From: Marsupella aquatica
Taxonomy: Eukaryota > Marchantiophyta
Length of the DNA: 64,000 bases
Direction of reading: 5' to 3'
Assembly: GCA_973895155.1 (NCBI GenBank)
Contig: OZ316893.1
Span: 9,176,001-9,240,000, forward strand
Made by a program: the position numbers and the translations under genes. This document shows, piece after piece, positions 1-11,905 of the stretch (position 1 is the first letter of the stretch; each line of letters opens with the position of its first letter). Below the pieces are notes generated by a model. That model saw only the letters and a list, made by a program, of their open reading frames with translations, was not told where the DNA came from and ran no database searches.

Positions 1-675
1 TATGCTGCCTGATTGCAGCACTGCTGTCGCTGTTTTCAATTGATGTACGTTGCGTTATGCTCGCCTGTTTGGTGGATTGGCAGGATGGTTTTTTGGCCTG
101 GATTGGCGTTTTCTTTCCATCTGCTGTCGCAGTATGGATTCACCTAAAGCTCTTTAAGTGAATCCCCCGCTACATTATGGTCCCCACCAGTATTTATCCC
201 AGGATGCAGAAAGAGGTAGACGACCGTAAACTGGTTCTAGTGTTGGATGTTAGAATGGGCGATGAGAGGGCTGGAGCTTGTACCAAACTACAAGCTGGTG
301 CCTTTGCGTTAGGATTTTGTGGGCCCAGATTTTCAAAGAATTCAGTTTGTGAGGGCACAAGAATGGGTGTGAGTTGCCCAACTCATCCACACCCAACTCA
401 GGATGGGCGTTCAGAAAATGAAGTGCCTCGGAATTCCGTTAATTTATCAACGATTGTAACATAGAAGATGGACGGGGAATGAATTCTCCCAGATCTTGAC
501 GTATAGGAGAAAGTGCAGTGATTCAAGGCAATGAAGATTTTGATGTAGTAACACAGTCCACGATAGACAGCGAGGGTGAATAAATCCACCCAAGTCTTGA
601 GCTGTAGCGGAAATTGCAGTGATGCAAGACAATGAAGATTTTAGTACATATTGACCTAATTGCCTCCAAATGCAG
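1..675. other. Upstream or intronic DNA of the ABC1K gene
   Basis: No exon is recognisable here. A 95-codon open frame at 177-464 has no family resemblance and a random-looking composition. The stretch is probably an intron of the ABC1K gene, because its first visible exon begins at a splice acceptor at 675/676. Confidence 0.5.
474..642. repeat. Imperfect direct repeat, two copies about 100 bp apart
   Basis: Copy one (about 474-541) and copy two (about 574-642) share the order ctcccagatcttgac / ccacccaagtcttgag, then gcagtgat-caag-caatgaagattt. They differ by scattered substitutions and small indels, so this is an old local duplication next to the first visible ABC1K exon. Confidence 0.7.
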
Positions 676-3600
676 GTGTTAGGAAGGGCATTGAACATTT
701 CAACAACTCTAGGCACATTTGCCTTGAGCGTCTTTGTGGATACGAAAAGAGGCACAGTGAAGCAGAATATGAGAATGAGAGCAATACAGTTGCGGAAGAA
801 GCTTACAGAGCTTGGACCAACATTTGTGAAGATTGGGCAAGGCCTCTCAACTCGGCCCGACCTTTGCCCTCCTGAGTACTTGGAAGAACTTGCCGAGTTA
901 CAGGTTGAAAATTTCTCTCATTTGGACGACTAATAACGAACTACCTTTGCCAAGCTGTCTCAAAATTACCACAGCTGGCCTTGAGGGCTGGTCGGAGGTT
1001 ATGCTACGTATCTTGAGGATTTTGCTTCTTAACCGTCTGCATGTTTGAGACTGGGAGTCAGTTGATTGGATTGATCATGACCAGTAATGACATACTTCTG
1101 TGTCGTGTGTGTCATGTCACAGGATGCCCTTCCATGCTTTCCAGACATTGAAGCATTCGCTTGCATAGAAAGGGAACTGGGAGCACCTCTAGAATCAATG
1201 TATTCATCGATTACTGCATCGCCAATAGCTGCAGCAAGCCTTGGACAAGTGTACAAAGCAATACTAAAATCTACTGGGGATGTAGTAGCTGTAAAAGTTC
1301 AGAGACCTTTTATTGAGCGGTCTGTCGGGCTTGATTTCTACCTCCTGAGGGGCTTGTGTGGGCTCGTGGACAAATATGTGGATGTGGTTACAAGTGACGT
1401 TGTGTCACTATTGGACGAATTTGCTCGGAGAGTCTATGAGGAGCTCAACTATGTGCAGGTAATCTTCAATTCTATTCCAGAATTTCATTTCTCGCCGCTG
1501 GAATGGTTTTAGCTCCCCTGTTACTGCTGTGTCTTGATACCTTCAAGACTACCGCTGATTGTTCGTCAATGAATCAAAATGGTAGATCCATAGAGGTTAA
1601 CTCACGTTTACTACTCGACATTCATTACTTCAATTTTCACACGCCAAGGCCTCGTTCCCTCAGCAGGATATTTCCTCTAGTCCTAGGTTATGGTGAGGAG
1701 GTGGGAATGTGGTTAATTTGAGAGATCGTATTTGATGTGCTAAGATCTTTGACAAATGTAACACCCTATAACTAGCAGATACAGATATTGTCGAAGTGTT
1801 CTATTCCACTTTTGGTTTGGGGTTTTACTTACAACCAGCAAGATTGCAAGGTTTAAGCTTGTTGACTGCTTGCACTTCTCAGTACCGAGGATGTGGCTGC
1901 AATGTGCCTGGAATTGCTGATTGTTCTGTCTCCATTGTAACTTTGGTGCTATGTGGATAATATCAGGAAGCAAGGAATGCCATACGATTTAGGAAACTAT
2001 ATGGAGACAGAGCAGATGTTCTGGTTCCTGGAATATACTGGGACTATGTTGGTACAAAGGTGTTGACCATGGAGTGGGTTGATGGTGTAAAACTCAGTGA
2101 TCAAGCTGTCATTCAGCAACAGGGGCTCGACATAATTAAGCTTGTAGATATAGGTATCCAATGCAGTCTTCGGCAACTCCTTGAACATGGATATTTCCAC
2201 GCAGATCCACACCCTGGAAATCTTCTGGCAACTCCTGATGGCAGACTGGCGTTTCTGGACTTTGGCATGATGAGTGAGACTCCTGAGCTGGCGCGGTTTG
2301 CAATCATTGGTCATGTTGTACATCTTGTCAACCGTGACTATGAAGCTATGGCTCGTGACTATTACGCATTGGATTTTTTGGAGCCCGATGTTGATGTTAC
2401 ACCAATTGTCCCTGCCTTGAAAAACTTCTTTGATGATGTGCTGACTGCCACTGTCAGTGAACTAAACTTCAAAACAATAGTCGATGGACTTGGCGCTGTT
2501 CTATACCAATATCCTTTTAATGGTATGGAGTTCAAACTTTCTCCTCTACTTACATTTGTTTTTTCCCAAATTGAAGTAGTTGTCCTAATTGTCAGAAATT
2601 GAGCCATCCCCAACACTACCATGAGAAGCACTTCGCGACATATGCAATTCTTCAGTCATTTATTATGTCAAGAAATTACTCTGGGTTTCGATGGTTAGGT
2701 TCACAACTGGATAACACGTTTTGCTGCATTGCTGACTTGTCTTTGGATGGCAGTGCCAGCCTACTATGCGCTTATATTAAGATCCCTAACAGTTTTGGAG
2801 GGACTAGCGCTTTTCACCGACCCAAATTTCAAAGTGCTTGCTGCATCATATCCATATTTTGCCAAAAGGCTACTCACTGATGGCAACCCTTACTTGCGAG
2901 ATTCTCTAATTGAGCTTTTGTTCAAGGATGGCAGCTTCAGGTGAAGGAAATTTAGTTTGGAACTCGCTGGTGTTTCATGCCAGTATTATCGTGATGCTAT
3001 GAGGTTTATTGGTCCACGCCTTGAAAACGATATAAGCGGGTCCATAGATCACTAGAGATTGTCAAATCCCTCTAGGTAATGCAATGCAGTTATGCAACCG
3101 TGTGCCACAATCAGAGAAATTGAGCTTCCTGCTGAATCCTGACGGGAAGGGTCTAAGGATTGTATGTTGCTGGTCTAATGGCAGGAAACCGTCCTGGATC
3201 AAGTTTTGAAATGACACCTTATGTTGATGTTTCTATTGTCATGGTTTGCAGATGGAATAGACTAGAGAACCTACTTGTACAAGGAAGTAAAGACTCGGAC
3301 TACAGAGCATCTGACGTGATGCAGCCGGTCCTCAACCTTTTGTTGGGGGAAGGGGGCGAGGAGCTAAGAAAGTTGGTAGAAAAAGAGGCAATTCGAGTAA
3401 CAGAGGCCCTGGTGGTTGGCACAGCTATAGAAGGTTACAGAACAGTGCCACAGCCGCTACGGGCGATATTGGGGAGTAATCTTGTGCGAGTTAAAGACAG
3501 TGAAGAGGCTTCCATCCTCGCTCTTAGAGCTCAAGTGTTGAGAATATGGGGATTGCTTCGCAGCTCAAGTGGGTTCGACCCAGCCATGCTACAGCCAATA

Positions 3601-4164
3601 GTCGAGGTATCCCTCTACCTTAACTCCTCCTGGGCGTTTCCTAGATCTAGTAGGACACCAGTCACCTCCCACATGTGGCCCCAAGATGGAAAATAAAACA
3701 CCTACAGTGGATCATAGATGCACCACCTAGCGAAATGGAACTCTAGGCAAGCTAATCAACTCATACCATATCTCCTAATGCACAAAGGGGACTCAATGCA
3801 GATGTTTGATTCTCTACTGCATGTTCTAGATGTCTCCCATCCAGAAATGAAATCTGGTACGACATCTAGAGCATGGGAAACTGAAACCTTAGAGCTCGGT
3901 TTTGTAGATGAAGAGCTTGTCAAGAAGCGTATGTAAGTTGAAAGTTCCCTTTATGTCACACAACCAATAAGAATGCCACCTGTATTGTGGGACATGTTGT
4001 CGGTCCTTGAGTTCTAACTTCCCTCCATTTCCAAACAGGTTCTCCGGATTCCAGAAGCTCAGGCTATGGGAGGCCGAGTTGCTGGAGGAATAACACGTCG
4101 CCTTGCAGCAAGGGCTCTGCAGCAACTTTTACGGCCGCCCTCATCTCCTGCTGCCCCAGCTTAA
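676..4164 (+). CDS. ABC1K3: ABC1-like atypical kinase, ABC1K3-like (plastid), 5'-partial
   Basis: Six exons join in phase: 676-903, 1123-1458, 1967-2522, 2754-2940, 3252-3606 and 4039-4164 (stop TAA), giving 595 residues. Introns are GT-AG. Family hallmarks, numbered from the first visible residue, are the KIGQ motif (52-55), the alanine-rich AAAS loop that replaces the glycine loop (112-115), the VAVK lysine (134), HADPHPGN (266-273) and LDFG (286-288). The tail after the kinase domain (VLRIPEAQAMGGRVAGG) matches my memory of Arabidopsis ABC1K3 rather than a generic ABC1K. Known of the family: plastoglobule-associated kinases that influence prenylquinone (tocopherol, plastoquinone) metabolism and stress responses. 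About 110 N-terminal residues, including the transit peptide, are missing; the exon at 676 opens at an acceptor (tgcag), so the start lies in an exon I could not recognise, probably upstream of the window. No internal stop or lost key residue was seen. Orthology to ABC1K3 specifically is less certain than family membership. Confidence 0.9.
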
Positions 4165-5064
4165 GTACACACATTAGTCATAGCTAGCATAGAAATCAGC
4201 TGTGATCGTAGCGTCTTTCATGGCTACTATAGCAATGAGGCACAATCTTTGGCTGTGTCGAATGGGAGACACAAGCTGATACAAGCTGCAAGGTCTGCGT
4301 GTCATTTTTTTAATTCAATGTACAATAGTAGCAGTCTGCAGAATTCTAATTTTAAAGGGAACGGTGTCTTGCTTGGTATTAAGTCTGAAATTCCGGGTTT
4401 GTCATACGTACACGGATCCGTAGGACTTGACCTCCCATTACTTGACCTCACTTTGTCCCCAAAATCTCTACCACGGCTACGTTACCACGCATTCAATTGT
4501 AAATTTTGAGGTCCCAGTACTTGCCCTCGCTTAGTTCTATCAATTTTGGTCTGTTTGTTTCATGTCTTCAAACATGTCCAATAGAGATCAAGTATTGAAT
4601 TGGTACGACCACCGCTGTCGATTAGATGTCAGTTGGCAGATTGAGCTTCTTAGCTGCATCCATCAGAATCGCAATTGCTGGCAAAGCTATTGTTGAACTT
4701 GTTTGCATCGTCAGTCAATCGCTTGCAAGAGTAATGATCCCTCGAGCAACAGGTAATCACCAGATGCACAACACCGGCATGTTTTATGTTATTACTGATT
4801 TAGCTCAATGTCTACATTGCAGCAACAGTAGTAATTAATTGATGATCTGAAACAGTTGCTGCGATGTGGCCATTGAGCTCAATTAGTAATTACATAGCAT
4901 TCCTGTCATGAGTTCAATTAGCAATTACTTTATAGTATCCCTGTGACCCGGGCGATGTGTTGAGATTGAAACACATTGTTGGTCTCCTCGTCATTTATCG
5001 ATTCTTGCTGTTCCATCCTCATCATTCCATCGCCCATTTCTGCCAGATTTGACAATCCATGTCG
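4165..5064. other. Intergenic, 3' flank of ABC1K
   Basis: It begins with the presumed 3' UTR of the ABC1K gene. Nothing else recognisable was seen; the small open frames look like chance. The motif gagctcaattagtaattac / gagttcaattagcaattac occurs twice (about 4873 and 4911), a minor local repeat. Confidence 0.5.
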
Positions 5065-6000
5065 TCAAGCCTCTATATGATCGACCCCCGGTGTACAGTA
5101 AGTATTCCTAACATATGCAATCTGTTGCTCGTTCAAGATCTTGGTGGTGCCCTCATGGCACGGATAGACATCATATCCAGCACACTTACTCCAATCGAAC
5201 AGGTCGAAATCATACCAACCGGATACCGTCTGGTACTTAAAGCAGCATATATTGCCTTGTCGTGAACATGACTGAGCATGGTTTTCTGTAGAGTCGTGTG
5301 CGTGATGAGATTAACAGCCAACTGAGTCGGTAAAGAACGCAAATCTCCAGCGACACCCAGATCAGGACCATCTGGACTCTTGGTGATCAACATATCCAGA
5401 ACCTCTCGAAAAGCGCCTTCACGAAGAACCCATCCTGATGCGCCAATGCCAGACTTCCAACATTTGGATTTTTGGATTGCTGATCATAATTCGCTCGATT
5501 AATTAAGGCATCGGCGCCTGGACACGGATACGTGCTGTTGGCGAAGACGTTGGTCTCCAAAACGAGCTGCATCATGGCAATCCAATCCGCCATTTGACAC
5601 TTTTAGCCCATCCATTACATGCCCTGGGATATGTTTCTCTGGCTAAAGTATAGGTAGTGTCCCCGACCAGAAACACATGAATTCATCGTACATGCGAAAC
5701 GATCGACCGTTTGTTCCTAAGACGATTTTGAAGAGCCTGAGCTTCTGCTTCGACCGTCTTGCGAAATGGACCGGCCTCAGTGCAGCAGTTTCTGAGCACC
5801 ATCGCACGGCGACCAGCCGTGAGCCGACAATGGTGGACAAGATTGTGACGATGGAAAGAGTTGAGGGCCGTCGGGAATGGTTCGATGTTAGCTTCATAGC
5901 CGCAGGGACCGAGCTGCAGCGCGTTGAGACAATCGAAATAATTGGGGAAATCTGAACAGTTCACAGCAAATTTGTCGCACGTGCCAACCGACCTGCACAC
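5065..6000 (-). pseudogene. Decayed protein-coding gene of unknown family
   Basis: On the minus strand, protein-like sequence passes through several frames without room for introns. From 6000 down to about 5590 one frame reads cysteine- and aromatic-rich sequence (CSDFPNYFDCLNALQLGPCG, LNSFHRHNLVHHC), broken by a TGA at 5683-5685 and then continuing in the same frame. The reading moves to a second frame at 5593-5387 (TYPCPGADALINRANYD, NPNVGSLALAHQDG), a third near 5410-5250 (LITKSPDGPDLGVAGDLRSL), and a last frame that ends at 5065 (WYDFDLFDWSKCAGYD, YPCHEGTTKILNEQQ). The continuous biased composition across frame shifts suggests a once intact protein of at least about 300 residues, possibly secreted given the cysteines. 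I do not recognise the family. One stop and about three frameshifts make it a pseudogene unless the sequence assembly is faulty. Confidence 0.5.
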
Positions 6001-6341
6001 CTGTACTAGAAGGAACAGCCGTCCGAGAACGGAGAACTCCGAAGTGGAAACTCTGAGGGAGTGCTTTTGAAGCTATGCCCAGAAAATCTGGAGTTCATGA
6101 AAGCTCAATACGCAAATTCTCTCAAGTAAAAGACAAAAAAAATCTACGGAGACTATCGATTGAGCAATAATTACATTGACTTGTGGCCTGAGATGAATGG
6201 AAGACGTCCACCTTCCTTCAATTAACATGACGTCTATCCTCCAGATTTCTCAAACCGTGGCATCTCTTTTTGCCTTCAGCTTTAGTTCTTAATTAGTTGT
6301 TTTGGCATATCTTATAACGTGAATGTATGTAACAATCCTCT

Positions 6342-6375
6342 AATCTTATCCCATCTTATCCCATCTTATCCCTTC
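6342..6375. repeat. Short 10-bp tandem repeat
   Basis: The unit cttatcccat is repeated about three times, followed by a partial unit. It is a simple microsatellite-type repeat in non-coding DNA. Confidence 0.8.
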
Positions 6376-6521
6376 ATAACATACATATACCAGATTACAG
6401 TATGTCTAGGAACACAGATTTGCTTCCATTATTGGTTATAAAAAATTAATTATGCTTGGGTGTATGTAGAGGGAGCGTACATGCCCTACATCTAACTCAA
6501 AGGCAGTCTCTTATCTGCTGA

Positions 6522-6759
6522 GGTATGGAGGCTTGTTTGCCCAATAACATTATTTTTTTTGTGTTGTCACGTAATTAGTAAAATGCAATACTGGACGAGA
6601 GCCGAAGCAGTCATCCAGAAGAGGACGAATAATAAGTAAAGGTATGGAGGCTTGTTTGCCCAATAACATTATTTTTTTGTTGTTGTCACGTAATTAGTAA
6701 TATGCAATACTGGACGAGAGCCGAAGCAGTCATCCAGAAGAGGACGAATAATAAGTAAT
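6522..6759. repeat. Near-perfect 119-bp tandem duplication
   Basis: The segment beginning ggtatggaggcttgtttgcc and ending gaggacgaataataagtaa occurs at 6522-6640 and again at 6641-6759. The copies differ only around the poly-T run and at one A/T position further on. The lack of divergence means the duplication is recent, or could be an assembly artefact. Confidence 0.9.
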
Positions 6760-8957
6760 GGCTGGGACTAGTTGTATGAAAATAGACTTGAGAAAACTTG
6801 GACTCTGTATTATACATCACTGCATCGAGCCCACCAAATACTGTGGATATTGTACCATGGAAGATCTGGCCAGCCAAGCCCTGGTCAGTTCTAAAACGTT
6901 TGACCCATGCACGGCTGGCCATCGCTCTGTCATGGCACCAGCAGCTCTCGTTTATAGTACACAAACAAAGCTCAATTTTCTGTATTTGTGTGTGATCGTA
7001 GTGCTCACTTTCCCTGTCCTCTGTGCTTGTTGCTGTGTCAAAATGCTTCCTCATTTTCAATTGGCAATAGAGCCTGCACTCGGTGTCCACTCTCGAGGTC
7101 GGTGAAGTTTTGCAAGCTGGCATTTAGAGTGATTAGATTCCCAGCCTCATTCCTGACAGGAAACCTCACCGGAGCATGGCACAGCGTATTAGATCCATTG
7201 AAGAGAGCATTTTCTTCTAGACTCAAAAGTGCGAACATCCTCCAGAAGATCTCAGTTGCAATCTCCAAACCTGGTTGATTTGTCTTTATCTCATGAATTG
7301 GATCGGAATCATGACCATTTGAGTTGTATATAGATATGATTGGTTCGTTCCCTTGCTCTCCTTTAAGATCTATTCTTAGATACTATCCCACCTCAATCCA
7401 ACAACAAACTAATGCATCAACGAAGGAAGTTAAGGAGAAGCTAGTTCCCTCAACAATAAGGACCACGAAATCGAGGGAGCTTGAATGCTCTGTTCGTTGC
7501 CGCTGCACGCTACAGAACGACAGGAAACAGAGAAGGAGAGCACATCCATCAAGGGTACGTAGACGACAATCTGAAAACAAAGGTGGACCTAAACCGCTTT
7601 AGCAGATTAGTTCCACTGCGGAATTCGTGACAATTGTTCAGGGCTCTCCAGCAAGTTTTCTTTACAAAGCTATTAGACCCTGAAGAATGAAACTCTGGCC
7701 AATTTTCCAATTAGGGTTGCAGATACGAAAATTTCAGTGACTATCATAATTTTAAGTTCGCGACGGTATGAAAAATTAGAGAGTAAGAAGTCTTCCGGTC
7801 ATACACTCTGTCTTCAGTACCAATTATGTCTTGGATTTGCAATCTAAAGGAATGGATCATTGAAAGTAAAATTGGTGACAAACCACGACTCTTTCACCGA
7901 ACTCGGTACCATAGTGACTCGAACTTTGGCTCCTATTGGACAACAATCACTCAACTGTTCAGTCTCGCAGTTGAGATGATATGGGCATCCAGTCATTTGT
8001 TAGAAGATTACACACAGACCTACGATATTTACAGTCTCGCTTCTGTTTGCGAAAGGTTCTAGAATATTTCCAAAGCAATTTGGTCCTCTCAGGCCATAGA
8101 AAGCAAATTCTGCGGCTTGGGAAGGAAAGAGATTGCCTGAAATGGGAAGCTTAACATCGACAGGAATCGATGGTCATCATCGTCCAGATCTAGTTTTAGC
8201 GAGTGATTTGTGATCAGGATGGTCCGCTATAGTCATGCAAGTTTGAAAGAAACTACTACCTTAGATTGTCCTGTTCATGCCATCTATTGTGATTTTAACA
8301 TTGAGATCATGTCATCACATCCATTGCCCGCACATGCGCAGGGTGTGCCGGCTGAACTTAAGATATAACGCTGGGCCTAAAGTTGTGTCATTAGAATTAC
8401 CCTTACATACATCTTCCTAAAAACGACCTGTCGTTCTAGACAATAAAGTCTTAGTCAAACACTTTCTCATGTATTCTACATGCTTCTGCGTGTAATTGTG
8501 GTCATCGGTGACTTTCTGCAGGCCACGATCGCCCCTGTTATTTCCCCAAGACAAGAAATGGAGAAGCAGACATAATTTACACAATCATCAACCTCGCCCC
8601 AGCCCAGGTCTGATGGCAAGTAAGATTGCAATTCCAAGAAGTACCAACAACGGCATCTTGCCTCCTGGAAGCAAAGGCTTATGTTTTGTTGATGGTGTTG
8701 AACCCCTGTGGAAGCAATCACAGCCAAGCCACGTCAGTACAGTGATCCGATGGTCTTTGCAGCTGGCAAACATGATACTCCGAAATGAATCAGTAATTTT
8801 GGTCGGACAGCATCAAATTCATTAGTCACAAACAAAAATTAAAAATTTGTATCGGGACGAAGTTGTATAGGGTTTACCCTCCCCAGAGCTAGGTGATACA
8901 GTTCAGATGTAGAACACTTCCACACAAAAACAGCTTCCCAACCCATTTCATAGAGAC
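6760..8957. other. Intergenic, no gene recognised
   Basis: Open frames up to about 145 codons overlap each other on both strands and show no conserved motif or splice structure. The right end (about 8700-8957) probably includes the 3' UTR of the permease gene, which is read leftward. Confidence 0.5.
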
Positions 8958-10565
8958 TTACTCCGTGGCTTGACGGTATCGATAAATCCAAGCCATAACT
9001 GGAGGCAGGATTCCAAACAAGAAGCAATTGGCATAAATGCCAGCAAAGTCGACTGATGAAGCAAAGGCTGTAGGCCAGAAAACAGCAATGGCAGTAGGTG
9101 GAGCAAGAGCCCAGATCAGGGGTTCCGAGTATGGGGTTCTTATTACACCATTGTCCACCTTTTCTGCACTCTTCAATGTGACATCAAAAACATTTTTCTT
9201 ACGGAAAAGTTGAAAGGCATCCCCCAATTGCTTTGGAAAGCTGAGGGCATACCCAATGAGAGTGGTACCAAGAGCTGAAAAGGCAAAGGCTTGAACAAAT
9301 GATGCAGCAGATTTAGTTACAGATAACAGAAGCTTTATGGGATCCAGTGACGTTGAATGAGGCGGAGCTAGCCCAAGAACAACTCCGTTCCAAGCCAAAA
9401 CCATTGCCAGCGGTATAGCACCACCTACAACAATGGCTCGTCTTGCAGCTTCAGGCTTTCCCCCAACTACTTTACAAATCACAGGTGTTATCACATGGAA
9501 CCCTAGTGTGAGCACAGTGACAGGCACGGCTTGAAGAACTGAACTAACAGGTATCACATTGTTAGGATACTGATGTGCACCCCACAGCTCGCGGCCTGCA
9601 TAGATTCCCAGACCCACCAAACTCGTGATAGCAGTGATCATCAACCCACACAGCCCTCTATTCACACCATCCACGACCTTGAATGGAGCAAATGCCACAA
9701 TCACTCCTACGACGGCTGCACTAGTTGCACTCAGGAGTGGCACAGAACAGGGTAGTGACAGCCAGGCTTGAATAATCGACCCAAGCCCTGCAATGCAAGC
9801 TACTAAAAGGGCATAATTTTGGCTCGCATAAACCACTGCAACAGCACAAGCTCCATAGTATCCCAGAGTGTGCGACACTAACCCGGTGAAGCTGACTTCC
9901 TCCTGCCCTTTTTCAGCCATCAGCGCACAGCTGAGCTCTGCCACCAGCAGAATTGACGCGGTGACATAGGCCCAGGCTGCGAGTATCATCAAGCTGGAAG
10001 CCTGCAATCCTGCTGGAAGAGTTGCAGCTGGTAGACCCAATATCCCTGGTCCGACAGCAGTTCCCATTATCAACCCAACTGCTGAAACCAGCTTCCCATA
10101 AGCATCCTGCTGGGTACCATCTCCTTCTCCAAACGCTGGCTCAGCAGGCTCCCTATCAGCATCACCTTGGGGATCTGTAAATCCTCCCAGTCTTGCTACA
10201 ATTAGTCCAATTCGCCGCTCAGCAATGAGCACATTTTGGACAAAGTGCTTCTTCTCATTAAGAGGGAATTCTCTCCGTGGCCACCTGCTCAGACCAACAA
10301 ACTTTTCAGAAATTAGTACTGGCAATCTCACCGGCTTGGAAACCAATGCCGCCGGGGAGAACATTGTTTTGATTACTATTGAAGGCAAAAATCCCATAAA
10401 CTTTTGTTCTGCTCGGCAATCTGTTGCGTAACTGTGATTCTGCACAGAGAGTGGAGATGGGCTGCTTTCTCCTCCAATCGAAGTTCGCTTCGCTCCACTG
10501 TTAGTACTGCTTACAGGAGAAACGCTACCCCAAATAGATTGTAGTGAGGACGATGCAGAGAGCAT
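8958..10565 (-). CDS. Tryptophan/tyrosine permease family protein, probably plastid-targeted
   Basis: An intronless 535-codon ORF. Residues 1 to about 155 are rich in Ser, Ala, Lys and Arg and poor in acidic residues at the start, as expected of a transit peptide and linker. From about 156 the hydrophobic transporter domain opens with LIMGTAVGPGILGLPAATLP (166-185), the characteristic first helix of the aromatic amino-acid permease family (Trp_Tyr_perm, APC superfamily). About ten further membrane segments follow to the C-terminus. Family knowledge: bacterial members (TyrP, Mtr, TnaB) import aromatic amino acids with protons; plant members are predicted plastid envelope proteins whose substrates are largely unproven. 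The start was taken as the first Met giving a full transit-like leader; Met57 and Met68 are possible alternatives. The next gene leftward is the ABC1K kinase on the other strand, with no sign of co-regulation. Confidence 0.9.
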   Translation of the reverse strand: MLSASSSLQSIWGSVSPVSSTNSGAKRTSIGGESSPSPLSVQNHSYATDCRAEQKFMGFLPSIVIKTMFSPAALVSKPVRLPVLISEKFVGLSRWPRREFPLNEKKHFVQNVLIAERRIGLIVARLGGFTDPQGDADREPAEPAFGEGDGTQQDAYGKLVSAVGLIMGTAVGPGILGLPAATLPAGLQASSLMILAAWAYVTASILLVAELSCALMAEKGQEEVSFTGLVSHTLGYYGACAVAVVYASQNYALLVACIAGLGSIIQAWLSLPCSVPLLSATSAAVVGVIVAFAPFKVVDGVNRGLCGLMITAITSLVGLGIYAGRELWGAHQYPNNVIPVSSVLQAVPVTVLTLGFHVITPVICKVVGGKPEAARRAIVVGGAIPLAMVLAWNGVVLGLAPPHSTSLDPIKLLLSVTKSAASFVQAFAFSALGTTLIGYALSFPKQLGDAFQLFRKKNVFDVTLKSAEKVDNGVIRTPYSEPLIWALAPPTAIAVFWPTAFASSVDFAGIYANCFLFGILPPVMAWIYRYRQATE

Positions 10566-10829
10566 AGCGGGTCAGGAATTGGGGAAGAAAGGTTTGGCGG
10601 TGGTTCGCTAGGCTTTCTTACCGGTATGACCTCATGGATTAATTAGATGAAGTAACGTCAAATGAAGCTCACACTTAACAGCATGTGAGCTAAGCTGCTC
10701 TTATGTGTAATGACTAGGCTTGGTGTACCATGGTCAGTTACCATGGAGGAGAAGCAGAAAAACACGAAATGCGTTACGTTACTTAGATTTCCACTGTACT
10801 CAAGGTGCATGAATCGGCCAGGGTCCATT

Positions 10830-11240
10830 ACTCCAGGCCATCGCGCAAATCGTATGCAGGGTGGTAAATGGGGATCCCATAGAGTGTTTCTCGAGCCTCA
10901 ACTCGCTTCGGGGACGCATCTCCTCATTGGAGCTACTTTGCCATGTACAGGACCCTGTGCTGACACGATGCCAGACTGTCCCGGAGGTTCAAAGGATGAT
11001 CGGTTCCTAAGAAGAAGCTCGGCCTTTTAACCATTGTCAAGCATTTGCGTGAAACCTTAAACGGACAAAATGAAGTTCAAATGCGTTATGGCACATCCTG
11101 CCCTAAATGTTCCGTGAGCATAGGTTGAAGAACAGTCTACTCCCTCAGAGAATCCTAAAATTTAGCGTTGGGTTTGTCAAATTTCAGTCATGTACTCTAT
11201 GGAAAGGGTCAATAATACCCAGTTTGAGTACGAAATATAA
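10830..11240. repeat. Dispersed repeat, copy 1 (homologous to 33.1-33.9 kb)
   Basis: The run gcagggtggtaa-ggatcccata, then ggacgcatctcctcattgg, tttgccatgtacag, gccagactgtccc-gaggtt, gatgatcggttcctaagaag, aagctcggccttttaacc, and finally aagggtcaataataccca is collinear with 33125-33930. This copy has a single unit of the 112-bp module that is tripled in the other copy. It carries no intact ORF and no recognised transposon ends. Confidence 0.75.
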
Positions 11241-11333
11241 TGCTCATCCAGGTTCAGGACCAGGCAGACTTTGTTGCAGCAACTATGATAGGCATGCAAT
11301 GGGAGAGAGAAAGGCTATCGATGGCAAATGTAA

Positions 11334-11505
11334 TTTTGACACCGCGAAAGTAGCAAAACAAGCCCATTTCCCTTCTTGAGCTTGGGGATATAATTCAACT
11401 CAATACTCAATGACCTTTTGACACCGCGAAAGTAGGAAAACTTCTCTTACAGTTAACAAGCCCACCTTCCCTTCTTGAACTTGGGGATCTGATTAACTCA
11501 ATTTC
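11334..11505. repeat. Direct repeat, two copies about 80 bp apart
   Basis: ttttgacaccgcgaaagtag begins at 11334 and about 11416. Each copy is followed by aacaagcccatttcccttct or its close variant and then cttgagcttgggga. The second copy has an insertion of about 18 bp (acttctcttacagttaac). It is a non-coding local duplication. Confidence 0.7.
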
Positions 11506-11714
11506 AATTCCGGACGCTTCAAAGTTTATACAGATACCACTTGATCCATAATGGTAATCCAGGCTTGTGCAGACGACGACACAATTAAGTGGAATGTATC
11601 GTAGCAATTTACAAAGCGCTAAGGCGGACAAGATAAAGGAGCTCGCAACGGACGAGGGTCAAGCGACGACAAAGAGCCTACGAGAAATTCAATTCCAGAC
11701 AAAAAAGTCCAAAG

Positions 11715-11905
11715 AACATAAGGATGGCACCTTCAGCTGAATGTCAGGACGAATGTCCATGACAGTGAAATAGCATCGCTACTGTGGTATGTCTATAATG
11801 AATTAATGTTGGTAATCCTCTAGCACTGATGTAATGGACAACGTCCTCCAGCTGTTGTTAGGACGAATGTCCGAGAGAATACTACAGCGTTGCTACCGCA
11901 AGCCT
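11715..11905. repeat. Imperfect direct repeat
   Basis: The core aggacgaatgtcc, preceded by cagctg, is found near 11735-11760 and 11848-11872, each followed by a diverged agcatcgctactg / agcgttgctaccg. It is an older duplication with a period of about 114 bp. Confidence 0.55.

Noticed and set aside
3718-3936. 72-codon ORF in the last ABC1K intron
   Set aside because: The exon ending at 3606 joins the exon at 4039 in phase and reproduces the family C-terminus without it, and the ORF has no ABC1K similarity.
5677-5955. 92-codon plus-strand ORF opposite the decayed gene
   Set aside because: The protein-like signal is on the minus strand; the plus-strand frame is its shadow.
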